Shown: positions 44,750 to 55,410, numbered from the stretch's first letter. The stretch: 64,000 nt of DNA from Tachypleus tridentatus (GCF_004210375.1 NC_134837.1:159567310-159631309); one strand, 5' to 3'. Notes: generated from the sequence alone by a model not told the origin. Program-made: numbers and translations.

Positions 44750-44823
44750 CTCTGCCCGCGCGGGGTATTGTAAGCCGTTTCGTTTTGGTTGGGAATCCGC
44801 AAACGCATCGCCGTGCCACTGGG
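44750..44823 (-). repeat. SINE-B head, truncated, second in a tandem pair
   Basis: The minus strand reads CTCCCAGTGGCACGGCGATG, then GTTTGCGGATTCCCAACC and a decayed B box ending CCCCGCGCGGGCAGAG. The rest of the tail is missing. Confidence 0.7.
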
Positions 44824-44827
44824 AGCA

Positions 44828-44955
44828 AATTTGTTTATTTAAAGTTAAGCACAAAGGTACACAATGGGCTATCTGTGCACTACACACCACGGGTATCGAA
44901 ATTCGGTTTCCAGCGTTGTGAGTCCATAGACATACTATTGTTCCACTGGGAAACA
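44828..44955 (-). repeat. SINE-B, first in a tandem pair
   Basis: The minus strand runs from TTTCCCAGTGGAACAATAG through CTCACAACGCTGGAAACC, a B box ending TTTCGATACCCGTGG, and CAGATAGCCCATTGTGTAC to TTTGTGCTTAACTTTAAA. It lies immediately 5' of the next SINE-B in the same direction. Confidence 0.85.
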
Positions 44956-46098
44956 CTAGGCCTAATGAAGCCTCAATGTTGAAATATTGACGGAAAAAAA
45001 GGTTAATTTATTCTTATCTGGAAAGTAAAGGTGTTTTTTTTTAATCAAAATAAACTAGTAGACGATGAACGAAATAGAATATAAATTAAATTATTATTAA
45101 ATGTTATGATAAAAACAAATCGGAAAATGTATTATTAAAGTTTGATTAGAGATTAGTAACATCTCCTTTATTGGGAAATTGCAAATCCTGACTTCATTAA
45201 ACATTTGGAAACAAGCTTTAATAATAAATATTCGTCTTTTCCAGTGTGGTTAAAATCGGTGGTAGTCTCTCAACGTAGACGTCGCGATCAAATCAAAACA
45301 GACAATAAAACTGTAATTCATTCAAGAAATAAGAGCCACACGAAGAAACGTAAGAAAGAAGTAAAAGTAATTACAACAGATTTTGACTGTTGAAAATATA
45401 AGAAACGTGTGGAAAGTTCATTAATTCCTTCTAGCTGTTGCTTTAAGTTTGCATGTCAGTTTTCGTTCCAGCACTGTTCTTAAGCCGGTGAGTGCATGTA
45501 TAAAAGTTTTTAAAAGATTGTCTCGTCATTGGTTGATACTGTTTTGCATTATGTAAAGTTGGCAGTGCTCTGGGTTTGCCAGCTTCGGAGTAGCTCTAAG
45601 GGTACAATTCCTGCTCCAGACTAACAAAACTCTATGGCTAACTGTAAAAGTATTGTATTATTCATGAGTTTATGGTGTGTAACAGATTTACTATTATGCA
45701 TTTATTTTAATATCAATGTTTCTTTTAGAAATATATTTAGTTTGTTTTTAATTTCGCGCAAAGTAAAATCCATCACAACAGAATTCCATATATCTCTTTT
45801 CACTTGCTTTCATTTCGCTTCAGTACAAATATATAACTTATCTGAGATGCTAAATATACTTGTGACTTCAGTTAGTACTTTACTGGTCAGTAGAGAAAAC
45901 AATACAATTAAAACTGAATAAGTATGAATTTCCAAGTTATTATCATTTTAAGTGATATAACTTATTTATGCAAACAGCATTTCTCATACAACACCGTCTA
46001 ATATATCAAACCTGTGACGTTAGAAAGGGTTGTGTGGTATTAATATAGATACAAAGCTTTTTTTGTCAAGTCAGATTGTTAAATCAGTTTGGTATTAC
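44956..46098. other. Spacer, nothing secure
   Basis: A basic 62-codon frame at 45205-45393 and a 95-codon frame at 45634-45921 show no recognisable motif. A TATAAAAG string lies at 45499 but has no supporting context. Confidence 0.4.
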
Positions 46099-46371
46099 TA
46101 GCCCCGACATGGCCAGGTGATTAAAGCGCTCCATTCATAATCTGAGGGTTGTGGGTTCGAGTCCCTGTCATACCAAACATGCTCGCCCTTTCAGCCGTGG
46201 GGGCGTTATAAGTCGCAGTCAATCCCACCATTCATGGTTAAGAAAGTAGCCAAAGAGTAAGCGGTGTGTAGTGATGACTAGCTGCCTACCCTCTAATCTT
46301 ACACTACTAAATTAGTGATCGCTAGAGCAGATAGCCTTCATGTAACTTTATGCGAAATTCAAAACAAACCA
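46099..46371 (+). repeat. SINE-A, full length with near-perfect target duplication
   Basis: The head is GCCCCGACATGGCCAGGTGA and the B box is GTGGGTTCGAGTCCCTG, followed by a full body and tail ending TTTATGCGAAATTCAAAAC. TTTGGTATTAC (46088-46098) and TTTGATATTAC (46372-46382) are the flanking duplications, one base apart. Confidence 0.93.
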
Positions 46372-46771
46372 TTTGATATTACCGTACACGAGTAATTAAC
46401 TATAGGACGTTTGTGTAACGTAACACTGTTGCGTCTTGGAGGTAGATGTAGTTTTTGTTGTTGTTGTTTTATAAACGTTGCATTCATAGCGGAGTATCTT
46501 TTCAATAGATTGCTGTGGATTACTATAACGTCTCTGGCCTTCGTGTTAACAGGCTGGTAAGTTAAAATAAATGAGATTGTTCTGTTCTTCTGTTTAGTAC
46601 GGTTTGATTAATAACGTCAACATTAGGGACAAATTCTGTTGGTAATTTTGATCTACTCAAATGTCGGTATCACCACTACAAAGTTTGGGAAAACGTAAAA
46701 ATTACGAACGCCGACTAGATTTTTAGATGTTGTAAGGATTAGAATAACCAAATGTAACAATGAATAATAAT

Positions 46772-46884
46772 AGATGGGCCAAGGGTAAGCTTACGGAATT
46801 ACAACCCAAAAATTTAGATTTCGATTCCCAGCTAAGAACAGATCACAAATAGCTTATTGTGTAGCTTACCGAAAAAACAAGCAA
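46772..46884 (+). repeat. SINE-B/C copy, diverged
   Basis: GATGGGCCAAGGGTAAGC, the arm CGGAATTACAACCC, a B box GATTTCGATTCCCAGC, and AAATAGCTTATTGTGTAGC keep the family order. The TTTGTGC block is decayed to TTACCG. Confidence 0.65.
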
Positions 46885-47139
46885 GAGAACCTTGACGTTC
46901 GAAAGGATAATGACCAATGTTGTCTCTATGTTTTTAAATCCATGTGCGAAATGAACATTTTTATGTACACCAGTCAGTATCAAAGCAATGTGCAGATGTA
47001 CACTACTGTTTTTTTTATAAGTATTTTTAAACCATTGACCCTATTGAATTATGAGGCCATTTCGCAATGCTTCTATTTATTTCGGCTTTAGGCCTATCAA
47101 CTGTGTTGAGACACCTCGACTGGAATAATTACGTGTGCG

Positions 47140-47230
47140 ACATTTGATTGGTTGTTTCGCTCGCGCAGTTTATAGGAAAGGCTAGTACTGACGCGCCGGA
47201 AATAGTATAGGTACACTAATCTGGCGAGTG
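47140..47230 (+). promoter_or_regulatory. Promoter-like CpG cluster with CCAAT and TATA-like motifs
   Basis: GATTGGTTG (an inverted CCAAT box) at about 47146 is followed by a CpG-rich GCTCGCGCAG and then TTTATAGG about 20 bp further on. ACGCGCCGG follows. The local CpG density is unusual for this window. No transcript or gene could be attached. Confidence 0.3.
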
Positions 47231-47376
47231 GAAGGAAGGAACATGAACAGGGAAACATTTTGCTTTTTTATCACTATAAAATTATAGTTAAACCTAAACG
47301 TTGATAAGCCTAGACATGTGAACCACAACTGCGACGTCGTCATGGTACTTCTGAGAAAGTCGTTCTCTTCTCAGTA

Positions 47377-47491
47377 GCCCCCTAGTGGCTCAACGGGATT
47401 TACAACGCTAAAAACCGGATTTCGATACCCGTGGTGGGCAACGCACAGATAGCCCATTGTGTAGCTTTGTGCCTAATTCAAAACAACAAGA
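47377..47491 (+). repeat. SINE-B, small head deletion
   Basis: TAGCCCCCTAGTGGCTCAACG is followed by GGATTTACAACGCTAAAAAC with about 14 bases of the head missing. The B box GGATTTCGATACCCGTGG and the complete tail to AACAACAAG are intact. Confidence 0.9.
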
Positions 47492-48149
47492 ATTTTCTCA
47501 GTATGTTCGGAAACCATACGTCAATTAACACTACTATCACCTTTGTTTTACTGATTCTCATTATTATAATCTTATTTCTCAAATAAATTTGTTTTTGATA
47601 GTCTGTTCTGATATTATCATAATTTCTAATAAGTGTTTTCTTAATCTTAACACGTATTATACGTATAATCTTACAAACTTCTCATAACACTTGCTTTCAG
47701 TCCTTAAATCACTTTGTGTCAGTTCATACATTCATAATAATTTGAACTCAATAAACAAATGGCACGAACTTAACTAGTTTTTTCACCCCTTAATAAGAGC
47801 TTTTATTTAATCATAAGCTTTCAAATTCTTCCAAAAGTTCGTTTATCATCAGGTGAGATTAGGCTTAACTGGTCCCAAAATAAACTGTTTACATTGATTC
47901 GAATTATAAACGCTGTATGTGAATGAAAAAACGTTATTGTTACTGCCACGTATTATAATTTATTTCGGACGAGGCTAAGACGTAACGTATTATGTTACGT
48001 ATGTTAAAGTACGAATATTTCAAATAACTGGAAATCGAATTTGAATTTAGAGGTTAATTTAGAGTTAATATATATCAAATTTATGGTATTTTCCAACAAG
48101 ACTGATACACAATTTTCTTTTATAACACAGATATATGTTTTAACACACA
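47492..48149. other. AT-rich spacer, nothing recognised
   Basis: No supported feature in this stretch. Confidence 0.5.
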
Positions 48150-48680
48150 AATAAAGAAAAGCAATACATCTTGTTATAGTTGTTACAAATGATGGTTTAT
48201 GTACAAGAATTTTACAAACTATATTGAGTATTATATCTGGTCTAGAGATGAATATTTTATTGATGGTCCAGATCCAGGAAGAGCTTGGTTGGCCTCACAC
48301 CGCTGACTGTTACCGATGGCGCTATCTAATGTCCTTGTAGAAATTCTAACATCCGAAGTAATTCACTGAAGTTGAACGGTTTGTAATGTTCGAAATCTAT
48401 GACATTCCTGTTCAAATTCTGTAGTTTTCCGATTAATAGACGTTAATCACAACTATAGCTTCTAGGCCTTAAGCTCACTAACTGTAGCTGACTGATAATA
48501 TTTTTCCGTCTCTCGGCTAGCGTCTTTTTATAGGAATTACGCAAGTTTGAAGAAATATCAACAACGTTTTAAGATGTTTTCGTAAAACAAATATTATTCA
48601 TTCTTACTTTCAAGAATCTTCTACAAATTTAGAGAACTGGCGGGACCTGCACAACATCCAGCCAACAATATACGTCTCAA
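48150..48680. repeat. Unclassified dispersed repeat, copy 2
   Basis: It aligns with 18745-19285 through blocks such as TGTACAAGAATTTTACAAAC and TTTGTAATGTTCGAAATC, and GTTAATCACAACTATAGC. The two lie in the same orientation 29 kb apart and have diverged considerably. There is no coding content. Confidence 0.65.
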
Positions 48681-49255
48681 AGAAAAAAGAAAATTGTATT
48701 GAAACAAACGTAGGATCTGAAACAGTAAGTCTGTTACATTTTCACTACTTCTGTTAAATACAACGCAGGCAAAAAAGCAATAAAAATACTAATAATAAAT
48801 GTCAAAATAATATACATTTAATTCGAAAAAAATCTTTAGGTTTTTTAATCATTAGATATTTTAACTGCTTGTACATATTAATTGATAATTGTTAATCAAA
48901 TTGTGTGGTATGCCTTATGCCTGAGAATCATAATCTGGTTGTTTAAGTGACATTACATTATAATGAGACAAATAGTAATTTTAGTCTTTCTCTGATGGAA
49001 TGCATACGCATTCCAGTAAGAAAAATCTCGAAGATACTTGTTATATACTGCATGCTACTACCAAAGAGACCTTTCCTATAATACTAAATCTCATCAGGTC
49101 AGAAAATGGATGGTTCACATTAATTCCAAACACTACACACACAATGTATACTATTTGGATAAATACCAACTTTTCTCTTCTGATCGGATAAGCCTAAATT
49201 CCTGTGTGATGATAATCCATGATGACGAGAAAACCCACTTGTAGAGAAAAGTATA
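48681..49255. other. AT-rich spacer, nothing recognised
   Basis: Overlapping chance frames at 49000-49244 carry no motif that I recognise. Confidence 0.5.
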
Positions 49256-49257
49256 TA

Positions 49258-49496
49258 CAGGGTGTTCGGAAGTCACTGTTCGGTTTTGTAATCATATTTT
49301 ATTCAGTCTATTTCAAGCCAGCAACTGATAGCGGTGTTTAGAAACAAAATAAGAAAGATCCAAACCTGTATTGATGCCAACGGGGGTCACTTTAAACATT
49401 ATTTATAATTGTCATTCATATTTACCTCCTGTATTCTATATTGAAACATGTCTGTTAATAAATATATAAGTGCACAGTGACTTTCCGAACACCATG
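49258..49496 (+). mobile_element. MITE derived from a mariner-like transposon
   Basis: The left end CAGGGTGTTCGGAAGTCACT and the right end AGTGACTTTCCGAACACCATG are inverted repeats, with TA at 49256-49257 and 49497-49498. Inside, the plus strand reads FRNKIRKIQTCIDANGGHFK followed by HYL and a stop. This is the C-terminal signature (R-x-CIxANGGHFxHLL) of mariner-like transposases. The element is therefore an internal-deletion product that kept both ends and the last two dozen codons. Confidence 0.87.
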
Positions 49497-49498
49497 TA

Positions 49499-49690
49499 TG
49501 TAAAAACGGCTGGTATGAGTTCAGAATTTCTTTTATGTAGAGGAGCGAACAACGTTTCGACCTTTTTCGGTCATCGTCAGGTTCATGAAAAGAACAAAAA
49601 AAAATCTGAACCTAACGATGACCGAACAAGGTCGAAACGTTGTTCGCTCTATATGATAAGATTTTCTCAACCCAAACCATGTGCAAAAAC
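49499..49690. repeat. Long inverted repeat (hairpin) of a Penelope-associated type
   Basis: The core arms 49543-49585 and 49607-49649 are reverse complements with about three mismatches around a 21-bp loop. Weaker pairing extends to about 49499 and 49690. The unit GAGCGAACAACGTTTCGACC with GGTCATCGTCAGG recalls, from memory, short repeats near Penelope-like elements in invertebrates. It directly follows the MITE end. Confidence 0.85.
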
Positions 49691-50054
49691 TTAATTCTCT
49701 GTTATTTATTAAAAGCTCTTAATGTACAAATATTTAGTTTATGCTCTGCAAGTGGGTTTTATCGTCATCACTGATAGATTCGTTCTGATTGAACAAGATA
49801 TAGTAAACACTATTATAGCAACCAAACTTCTATAAAGTATACTGAATGACACTTAGACAAGATATATTACATCATATATAAAACATTTAGGCACGTTTAT
49901 TAAATAATAGGCAATTAAAATATGAAAGAAATAATACTTTACAAAACAGAGGAATTTTAGATGTTTTTAAAACTGATAAATAACGGTTCAACCTTGCTTT
50001 AATTGCCAAACGAAGAGAAATATTTGAAAGATTAATTCCTTAACGTATAGATAA
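49691..50054. other. AT-rich spacer, nothing recognised
   Basis: No supported feature in this stretch. Confidence 0.5.
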
Positions 50055-50168
50055 TAGAGGTCTTAGGTATGCGGACTTTCAACACTGGAATCCGGGTTTC
50101 GATACCTGCGGTGTGCAGCACACAGATAGTCCACTGAGTTGCACTGTGCTTAATTACAAACAAACAAA
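50055..50168 (+). repeat. SINE-B, first of two
   Basis: The head is GGTCTTAGGTATGCGGAC, followed by TTTCAACACTGGAATCC and the B box GGGTTTCGATACCTGCGG. A decayed tail ends ACTGTGCTTAATTACAAAC. Another SINE-B follows about 20 bp later on the same strand. Confidence 0.82.
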
Positions 50169-50188
50169 CACCTCATAAAACTGCGCTA

Positions 50189-50305
50189 CCAGTGATACAG
50201 CGGCATTTCTACAGATGTACAACACTACAAACCAGGTTTAGATACCCGTTGTAGACAGAGCACAGCGAGCCCATTGTGTAGCTTTGTGCTTAACTACAAA
50301 TAAAC
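50189..50305 (+). repeat. SINE-B, second of two
   Basis: CCAGTGATACAGCGGCATTTC is followed by GATGTACAACACTAC, the B box AGGTTTAGATACCCGTTG, GAGCCCATTGTGTAGC and TTTGTGCTTAACTAC. Confidence 0.85.
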
Positions 50306-50725
50306 AGTAATGTTGCATGTGAAAGCTTTTAAGCTTTGTATCACATGATTCAGCATACGCTTTGTAAAAGGGAAGTTGAGGATTCAGATCCGTCTGTATT
50401 CTGTTTTTCTTTTGCTAAACATTGATTTAGTTGACAAATAATTTTTAATACATCACACTCGAAGCCCGAGGTTATCCCTATTTCGAAAATTAGGATAAGA
50501 TAAGAAAAAGAAATTGAATAATTTCCACTTTGGGCAATATGTACATATATTTATCATAATTTGTTTACAGTTTTTACAACCCAACATTTGTATTTATAAA
50601 CACTAACCCCCACCCACCTTTTCGCAAGGTAATCAATACATTACTGACCTGATTAGCTCTGTTAATGTTTAAATAACGATTATATAATTCCATTTAACGG
50701 CACAATTACTAAAGTTTATTTTTTT
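50306..50725. other. AT-rich spacer, nothing recognised
   Basis: No supported feature in this stretch. Confidence 0.5.
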
Positions 50726-50815
50726 GCCTTCCATCTAGTCTTACACTACAAAATTAGGGACGGCTAGCGCAGATAACTCTCGTGTAGCTTTGCGCGAAAT
50801 ACAAAACAAACTAAA
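50726..50815 (+). repeat. SINE-A tail, strongly 5' truncated
   Basis: It begins at GCCTTCCATCTAGTC in the last third of the body and runs through AAATTAGGGACGGCTAGCGC to TTTGCGCGAAATACAAAAC. Confidence 0.85.
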
Positions 50816-51356
50816 CCAAACTAAGTTTCTTTTCTTTTTTTAATTTTTTTTTGGGGGGGTTCTTGTATGGACAACGGTGTAGTTTTAACTGACATACGGC
50901 TTCTGCAATGTGCTCTATATATATATCTTAATGTCATAAAAATGTCTCTTCCTTTTATGTAAAACCTTTCGCATATTTGTTTGTATTCTATTAACTTAGG
51001 AAACCATATTGTATTAAAAGTAAAATAAGATACAAATGTATTTAAGTGCATTAGTTTAACACAAACACACCCTTTTCTCTGCTGAATGATCTTGGATCCT
51101 TCCTTAGATCACAAATATGGAAACTGTTAGATTTTAACAACAAAATTAAACTTCTAGTTTAACCAGAGACCCTGTCTAAATAAGTGGTTTGAATATATTG
51201 TGCACCTTAAACTTTGTAAAAATCATAGCTTAAAACAAAATATATTTTAATTTTAATTACTCGATCTTGTATATTTTGTTTTCTGAAGGTAGCTCAACAA
51301 CATTACTTTATGAAAAGTACAGTATTTTTTACTTTCCTCGAAATATGAAAATAATC
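50816..51356. other. AT-rich spacer, nothing recognised
   Basis: Only short AT-rich frames are seen up to the hAT target site. Confidence 0.5.
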
Positions 51357-51526
51357 AGTTACTTCAGGGGTGTGCAACATTTTTCGTCGGTGGGCCATAT
51401 AACCAACTTCATCAATCAAGCGGGGCCACTTAAAAAACAAGCTTATTCGTGTACATGCACAATAAATTTAAAAAAAATCTCAAAATGCAAGCAATAATAT
51501 TTTATATTTTTGCATGAGTGATCATT

Positions 51527-53318
51527 TTAGTGCGACACTTGAAATTTAGAGTCCTTGCAGAGCTTGTCAATATCAGCTTTGACAGAAGTGGTTGCCACTC
51601 TTAACTGACTGGTCAAATGTTCATCAGTCAGCTGACTTCTACATTTGGTTTTGATGAGCTTCATTTTGGAGAAAAATTGCTCACAGCAGTAGGTGCTACC
51701 AAAAAGGGAGGCAATTCTTTGTGCATGACGGGACAAATTGGGAAACTTTTCACGTACATAGAGTTTGTAAAAGTCTAGCAAACTGTTTTCAGAGAATTTC
51801 CTTTTAGTGTCCATGTCAGCCTGCAGTTCAATGAGTTCCATTTGGCAATCATCAGGACTGTCTTCCACTGCCAAATCAAAAGGTTGAGCGAACAATTTCA
51901 ATCTAATTTCAGTTTGTCTGAAATCTGGAAATCTGTTTGCAAACTCATTACGCAGCTTTTGTACACTGGTTCCATATTTGGTGCAATCCAGATTAGGAAA
52001 TTCCAGTTTCCTGGTTGCAAGACATGTAAAATGGGTCAATATGGCTCTTCTTAACTGAACCTAGAAAAGTTCCAATTTCTTCTCAAATGCACAAATATGC
52101 TCAAACAACTTATTCACAAGTTGACTTTTCCCTTGTAGTTTTAAGTTTAAATCAGACAGATGCTGTGTAATGTCTGTGAGGAATGCTAAGTCATTCAGCC
52201 AGTTCTCATTGCTCAAGAAGTCCACATTCTGACGTTTGCTCTCCATGAAGAACTTAATCTCCTCTCGCAGATTCCAGAATCTCTTCAAAGTAGCAGCTCT
52301 ACTAAGCCAACGTACAGCAGAGAAGTACAAAACATCTGAATACTCACTGTCCAGCTCATCTAAAAAAGTTTTAAATTGTCGATGATTTAATCCTCGTGTT
52401 CGAATATAATTTACGCATTGGACGACATTTTTCATGACTTCTGCAAAATCCAGAACTTTGGTGCACAAGCTCTCTTGGTGAATAATGCAATGGCTTACAA
52501 CTACGTCTTGTGCTCCAATTGCAGTTAGAAATTTCTTGGTGAATCCATTTGTCCTACCTGTCATGGAAGGAGCACCATCTGTTGTAACACCACATAATTT
52601 ATAAGGATTCAGTTCAAACTTTTCTACAACCTTAAGCACTTGTTCACAAATATCCTGTCCTGTGGTTGTGGAGGAAAGGCTTGCCATATCTAAAAACTCT
52701 TCGAAAACATCAAAGCCTGCAGTAACAGCTCTGATGAAAATGACAAGTTGGGATGTGTCATTGATATCAGTGCTTTCATCCAAAGCCAGACTGAAAGCTT
52801 CACACGAATTCAATCTCTCTTTCAAAGTTTCTTTGATGTCCTCTGAAAGATCTTTTGTCCTGCGTGAGACAGTAAAGCGGGAAAGGCTAGTTTGCTCCAC
52901 CAAATATTTTTCTCTGGACATGCATATTCTGTGAATATTGTTAAACAATTTTAATAAATTCTCCATCACTGAAAGGCTTTCCTTTTCTGCCATACATTCA
53001 CAAAGCTTAAAACTCAGTTTTGTCACCAGTTCTGAATTTTTCTTGAAAGTGGTAAAAACACCTTGTTGCTTTTCAATGGATGTTTTTAAATGTTCAATTT
53101 TGTCCTTTCGTGTCTGACCAACAATTTCATCAAACTGGGAGGAGTGCTTAGTTGCGTAATGTTGCTTAATATTGTACTCTTTCATGACTGCAATTGTAGT
53201 TTGACAGACAGAGGCAGACAACACCTTGATTATGTGGGACAACAAGATATTCTGTGCACCATTCACTGTTGAATAACCTTCCCTCATCATCAATTTTTCG
53301 TTTCTTAACTGCTGACAT
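51527..53318 (-). pseudogene. hAT transposase (GTF2IRD2/ZBED-like type), nearly intact
   Basis: The enzyme would excise and insert the element. The ATG at 53318 opens MSAVKKRKIDDEGRLFNSEW, and ATTTCAG just upstream looks like a splice acceptor. The BED-like zinc finger is CQTTIAVMKEYNIKQHYATKH-type, split by a one-base shift near 53215. The RNase H-like core follows: SLALDESTDINDTSQL with the first Asp, then LCGVTTDGAPSMTGRTNG with the second. The C-terminal hAT dimerisation part has SLFGSTYCCEQFFSKMK with the catalytic Glu at about 51680. One TAG at 52061-52063 interrupts it, and residues between 52916 and 52985 are read out of frame. Length is about 597 codons, usual for the family. As far as I recall, intact relatives are annotated as GTF2I-repeat-domain protein 2-like. 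Confidence 0.92.
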
Positions 53319-53487
53319 TTTACTAGCCCTGAAATCAAAACAAAAATTATTCTCACGAAAATAGCAAAGTAGAAAAAACATAGAATTTATTTACACATGG
53401 AACCTCTTATGGACAGAAACACATGTTTCTAAATTGGCATCCGATCATAGCCTTCCGGTACTTAAATTAATTGAGAATAGCAAAATA

Positions 53488-53938
53488 CAGTGTGACCTCG
53501 CCTATTCGCGGTTCGCCATTCGCGGCCCCGCATATTCGCGGGTTATGCGCGAACTACGTTTTTGTAGGTCACAGAGACTGAAAGGGCTTTTCGAGGAGAT
53601 TTCTGTTGTATTTACTCAATCAAGCCGTTTTATCAATTGTCGTCTTCACCAAACAAGATTGGACTGCTATTGGCTGACTGCCTCAGCTTCCCCAACAACG
53701 CAAACGGCAAAGCACAGCCCGGTAACGCACGGTACAATTTAGTGAAATACATAACAGTATGCAATATTGCTACATTATTACTGCATCAATGAGTATAAGT
53801 ATCATTAGTGTTTGGGAAGCATTTCATATAGTATATAATCGCATACATATACGTTTTAAAACTGCATCCAATATTCGCGGTTTTCGCTATTCGCGGGAGG
53901 GTAAAGAACGTAACCCCGCGAATAACGAGGTCACACTG
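53488..53938. mobile_element. Nested pogo/Tigger-like MITE
   Basis: The left end CAGTGTGACCTCGCCTATTC and the right end GAATAACGAGGTCACACTG are inverted repeats, with TA at 53486-53487 and 53939-53940. ATTCGCGG-type motifs recur near both ends. There is no transposase. It lies in the leader of the hAT element, so it inserted after, or travelled with, that element. Confidence 0.9.
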
Positions 53939-53940
53939 TA

Positions 53941-54400
53941 CATAGAATCAGATGCATCTGAAAGCAAAAATTTTAATAAATTCAGTAAAGTCACAACAAT
54001 ATGCTAAATAATAATCAATTTACCTTCAATCTCTTGTAGTAACTGTAAAAGGTAATAAAATTTTCACCAATAATGAATGACGGACAGCAGAGGCTAGGGA
54101 AAATTGTCGCCAGCGGGCGAAGGCGAGGTTCAGGACATGACGTTGAGTCGTAGACAATAGTGCTAGTGCACGTCACCTATTCATGCCCTAAGGAGGCCGA
54201 CCAATCGAATTCGGCCTGCTCCTCTCTAGCAAAGATAATTTTAGAAGTTTGTCGAGTCGAAGCCTGGGAATCCCGTAGGATCGATGCTTTTAAAAATATT
54301 CCATTTGCGTTGGATTACAGATCAGGCCACATGGTTAGATTACAACAACTAGGGCCACACTAAATGGCTTGGCGGGTCGGGTTGTGGCCCGCGGGCCGCC
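53941..54400 (-). promoter_or_regulatory. Likely promoter/leader of the hAT transposase
   Basis: This GC-richer part lies between the nested MITE and the right terminal repeat, upstream of the minus-strand transposase. By position it should hold the promoter and first untranslated exon, and a likely acceptor (TTTTGATTTCAG) precedes the ATG. No clear TATA box was seen. Confidence 0.4.
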
Positions 54401-54689
54401 TGTTGCACACCCCTGAGTTACTTTTTTCTTGTACGTAGTCCAAAGTTAAATATTTTTCTGACAGTAAGCTTCAACATAAATATTGAAATTATTTAAATTT
54501 TCTTTACCAGCTCTACTAATTTTAAAAACTGCGCTCTTTTGAATAATAGATTCAGAAAACTCAAACACATTTTCATTCTGTATAATAATAGACGTGGGCC
54601 CTGTGTCAGAGATATAGATTTCAGAGCTGTCTAGTGGAGTTCGTATTTGCATGATACCACTAACTGTTCCTCACACTTTAAACTGTATG

Positions 54690-54769
54690 TGCATTATAAG
54701 AATGACTGTCAATCCATTAACATGGATTGTGAAAGGTAGAATATCGTTGAGTGGCTGCCTTCCACCCGG
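54690..54769 (+). repeat. Possible SINE-A body fragment
   Basis: TTATAAGAATGACTGTCAATCC and GAGTGGCTGCCTTCCACC resemble blocks of the SINE-A body in the right order. The match is weak. It abuts the SINE-C that follows. Confidence 0.35.
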
Positions 54770-54884
54770 TCAAAGTCTCCCGCTGGTACAGCAGCAAGTC
54801 TATGAATTTACAACGCTAAATTAAGAGGTTAGATTCCCCTCGGTGGACTTTGTTATAAAAAACACAAACACACACACACACACT
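54770..54884 (+). repeat. SINE-C copy with CA microsatellite tail
   Basis: CTCCCGCTGGTACAGCAGC is followed by GAATTTACAACGCTAAATT and the B box GAGGTTAGATTCCCCTCGG. The AGATAGCCC part of the tail is deleted, so TTTGTTATAAAAAACAC runs straight into a CA repeat at 54862-54883. Confidence 0.85.
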
Positions 54885-54889
54885 TCACC

Positions 54890-55400
54890 TGGTAAATAGT
54901 CCAAAACTAAGGGTCGGCGACACAAGTACAAAACTTAATTTCCGTTTATGATACTCTTTAACATTTTATTTCCATGTTTATCCATTTATATCACTATATA
55001 TATATATAATTCTAATTTCACACGTCTGATAATATAATTAATATGCTGTGCATATCGTATTTACTCTGTTTAAGAAATTATTTATTGTCTTGTTATAACA
55101 AAGAGGCTGCATACGTCAAGCAAATCGAATTAAAAGATAAACTAAACAAATTATGAAGAATAAACGTAAAATACTATAATCTAAAAAAGTTAAAGAAAAA
55201 AATAATCCTGAAAAAAAGGAAAAAAAACAATTAAGGAAAGATCATTGAAAAGGAAATAATAATAAGGAAAAAAATAGGTGAAAAGGTATTCAATATTTGA
55301 CCAATAACACTTGTAGAATTTCAACAGGTTTACACTATTGAGTATAAAAAAATATAAATAAACCAATCCAGAAAGAGTACATTTTAAGAAGAGATGATGA
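54890..55400. other. AT-rich spacer, nothing recognised
   Basis: A short TA run lies at about 54996-55010. There is no other feature. Confidence 0.5.
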
Positions 55401-55410
55401 ATTAGTGCTT

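Larger units (their letters stand above)
51365..54415 (-). mobile_element. hAT-family DNA transposon, complete ends
   Basis: The 15-bp ends CAGGGGTGTGCAACA and TGTTGCACACCCCTG are perfect inverted repeats. The 8-bp direct repeat AGTTACTT flanks the element at 51357-51364 and 54416-54423, matching the hAT target-duplication length. The sub-terminal GGGCCA/TGGCCC motifs also suit hAT ends. It holds a near-complete transposase on the minus strand and a GC-richer 5' leader. A nested 451-bp MITE makes up part of its 3051 bp. Perfect ends and duplication point to a recent insertion. Confidence 0.96.

Noticed and set aside
52662..52934. 90-codon plus-strand frame inside the hAT element
   Set aside because: It is the reverse reading of the transposase and has no motif of its own.
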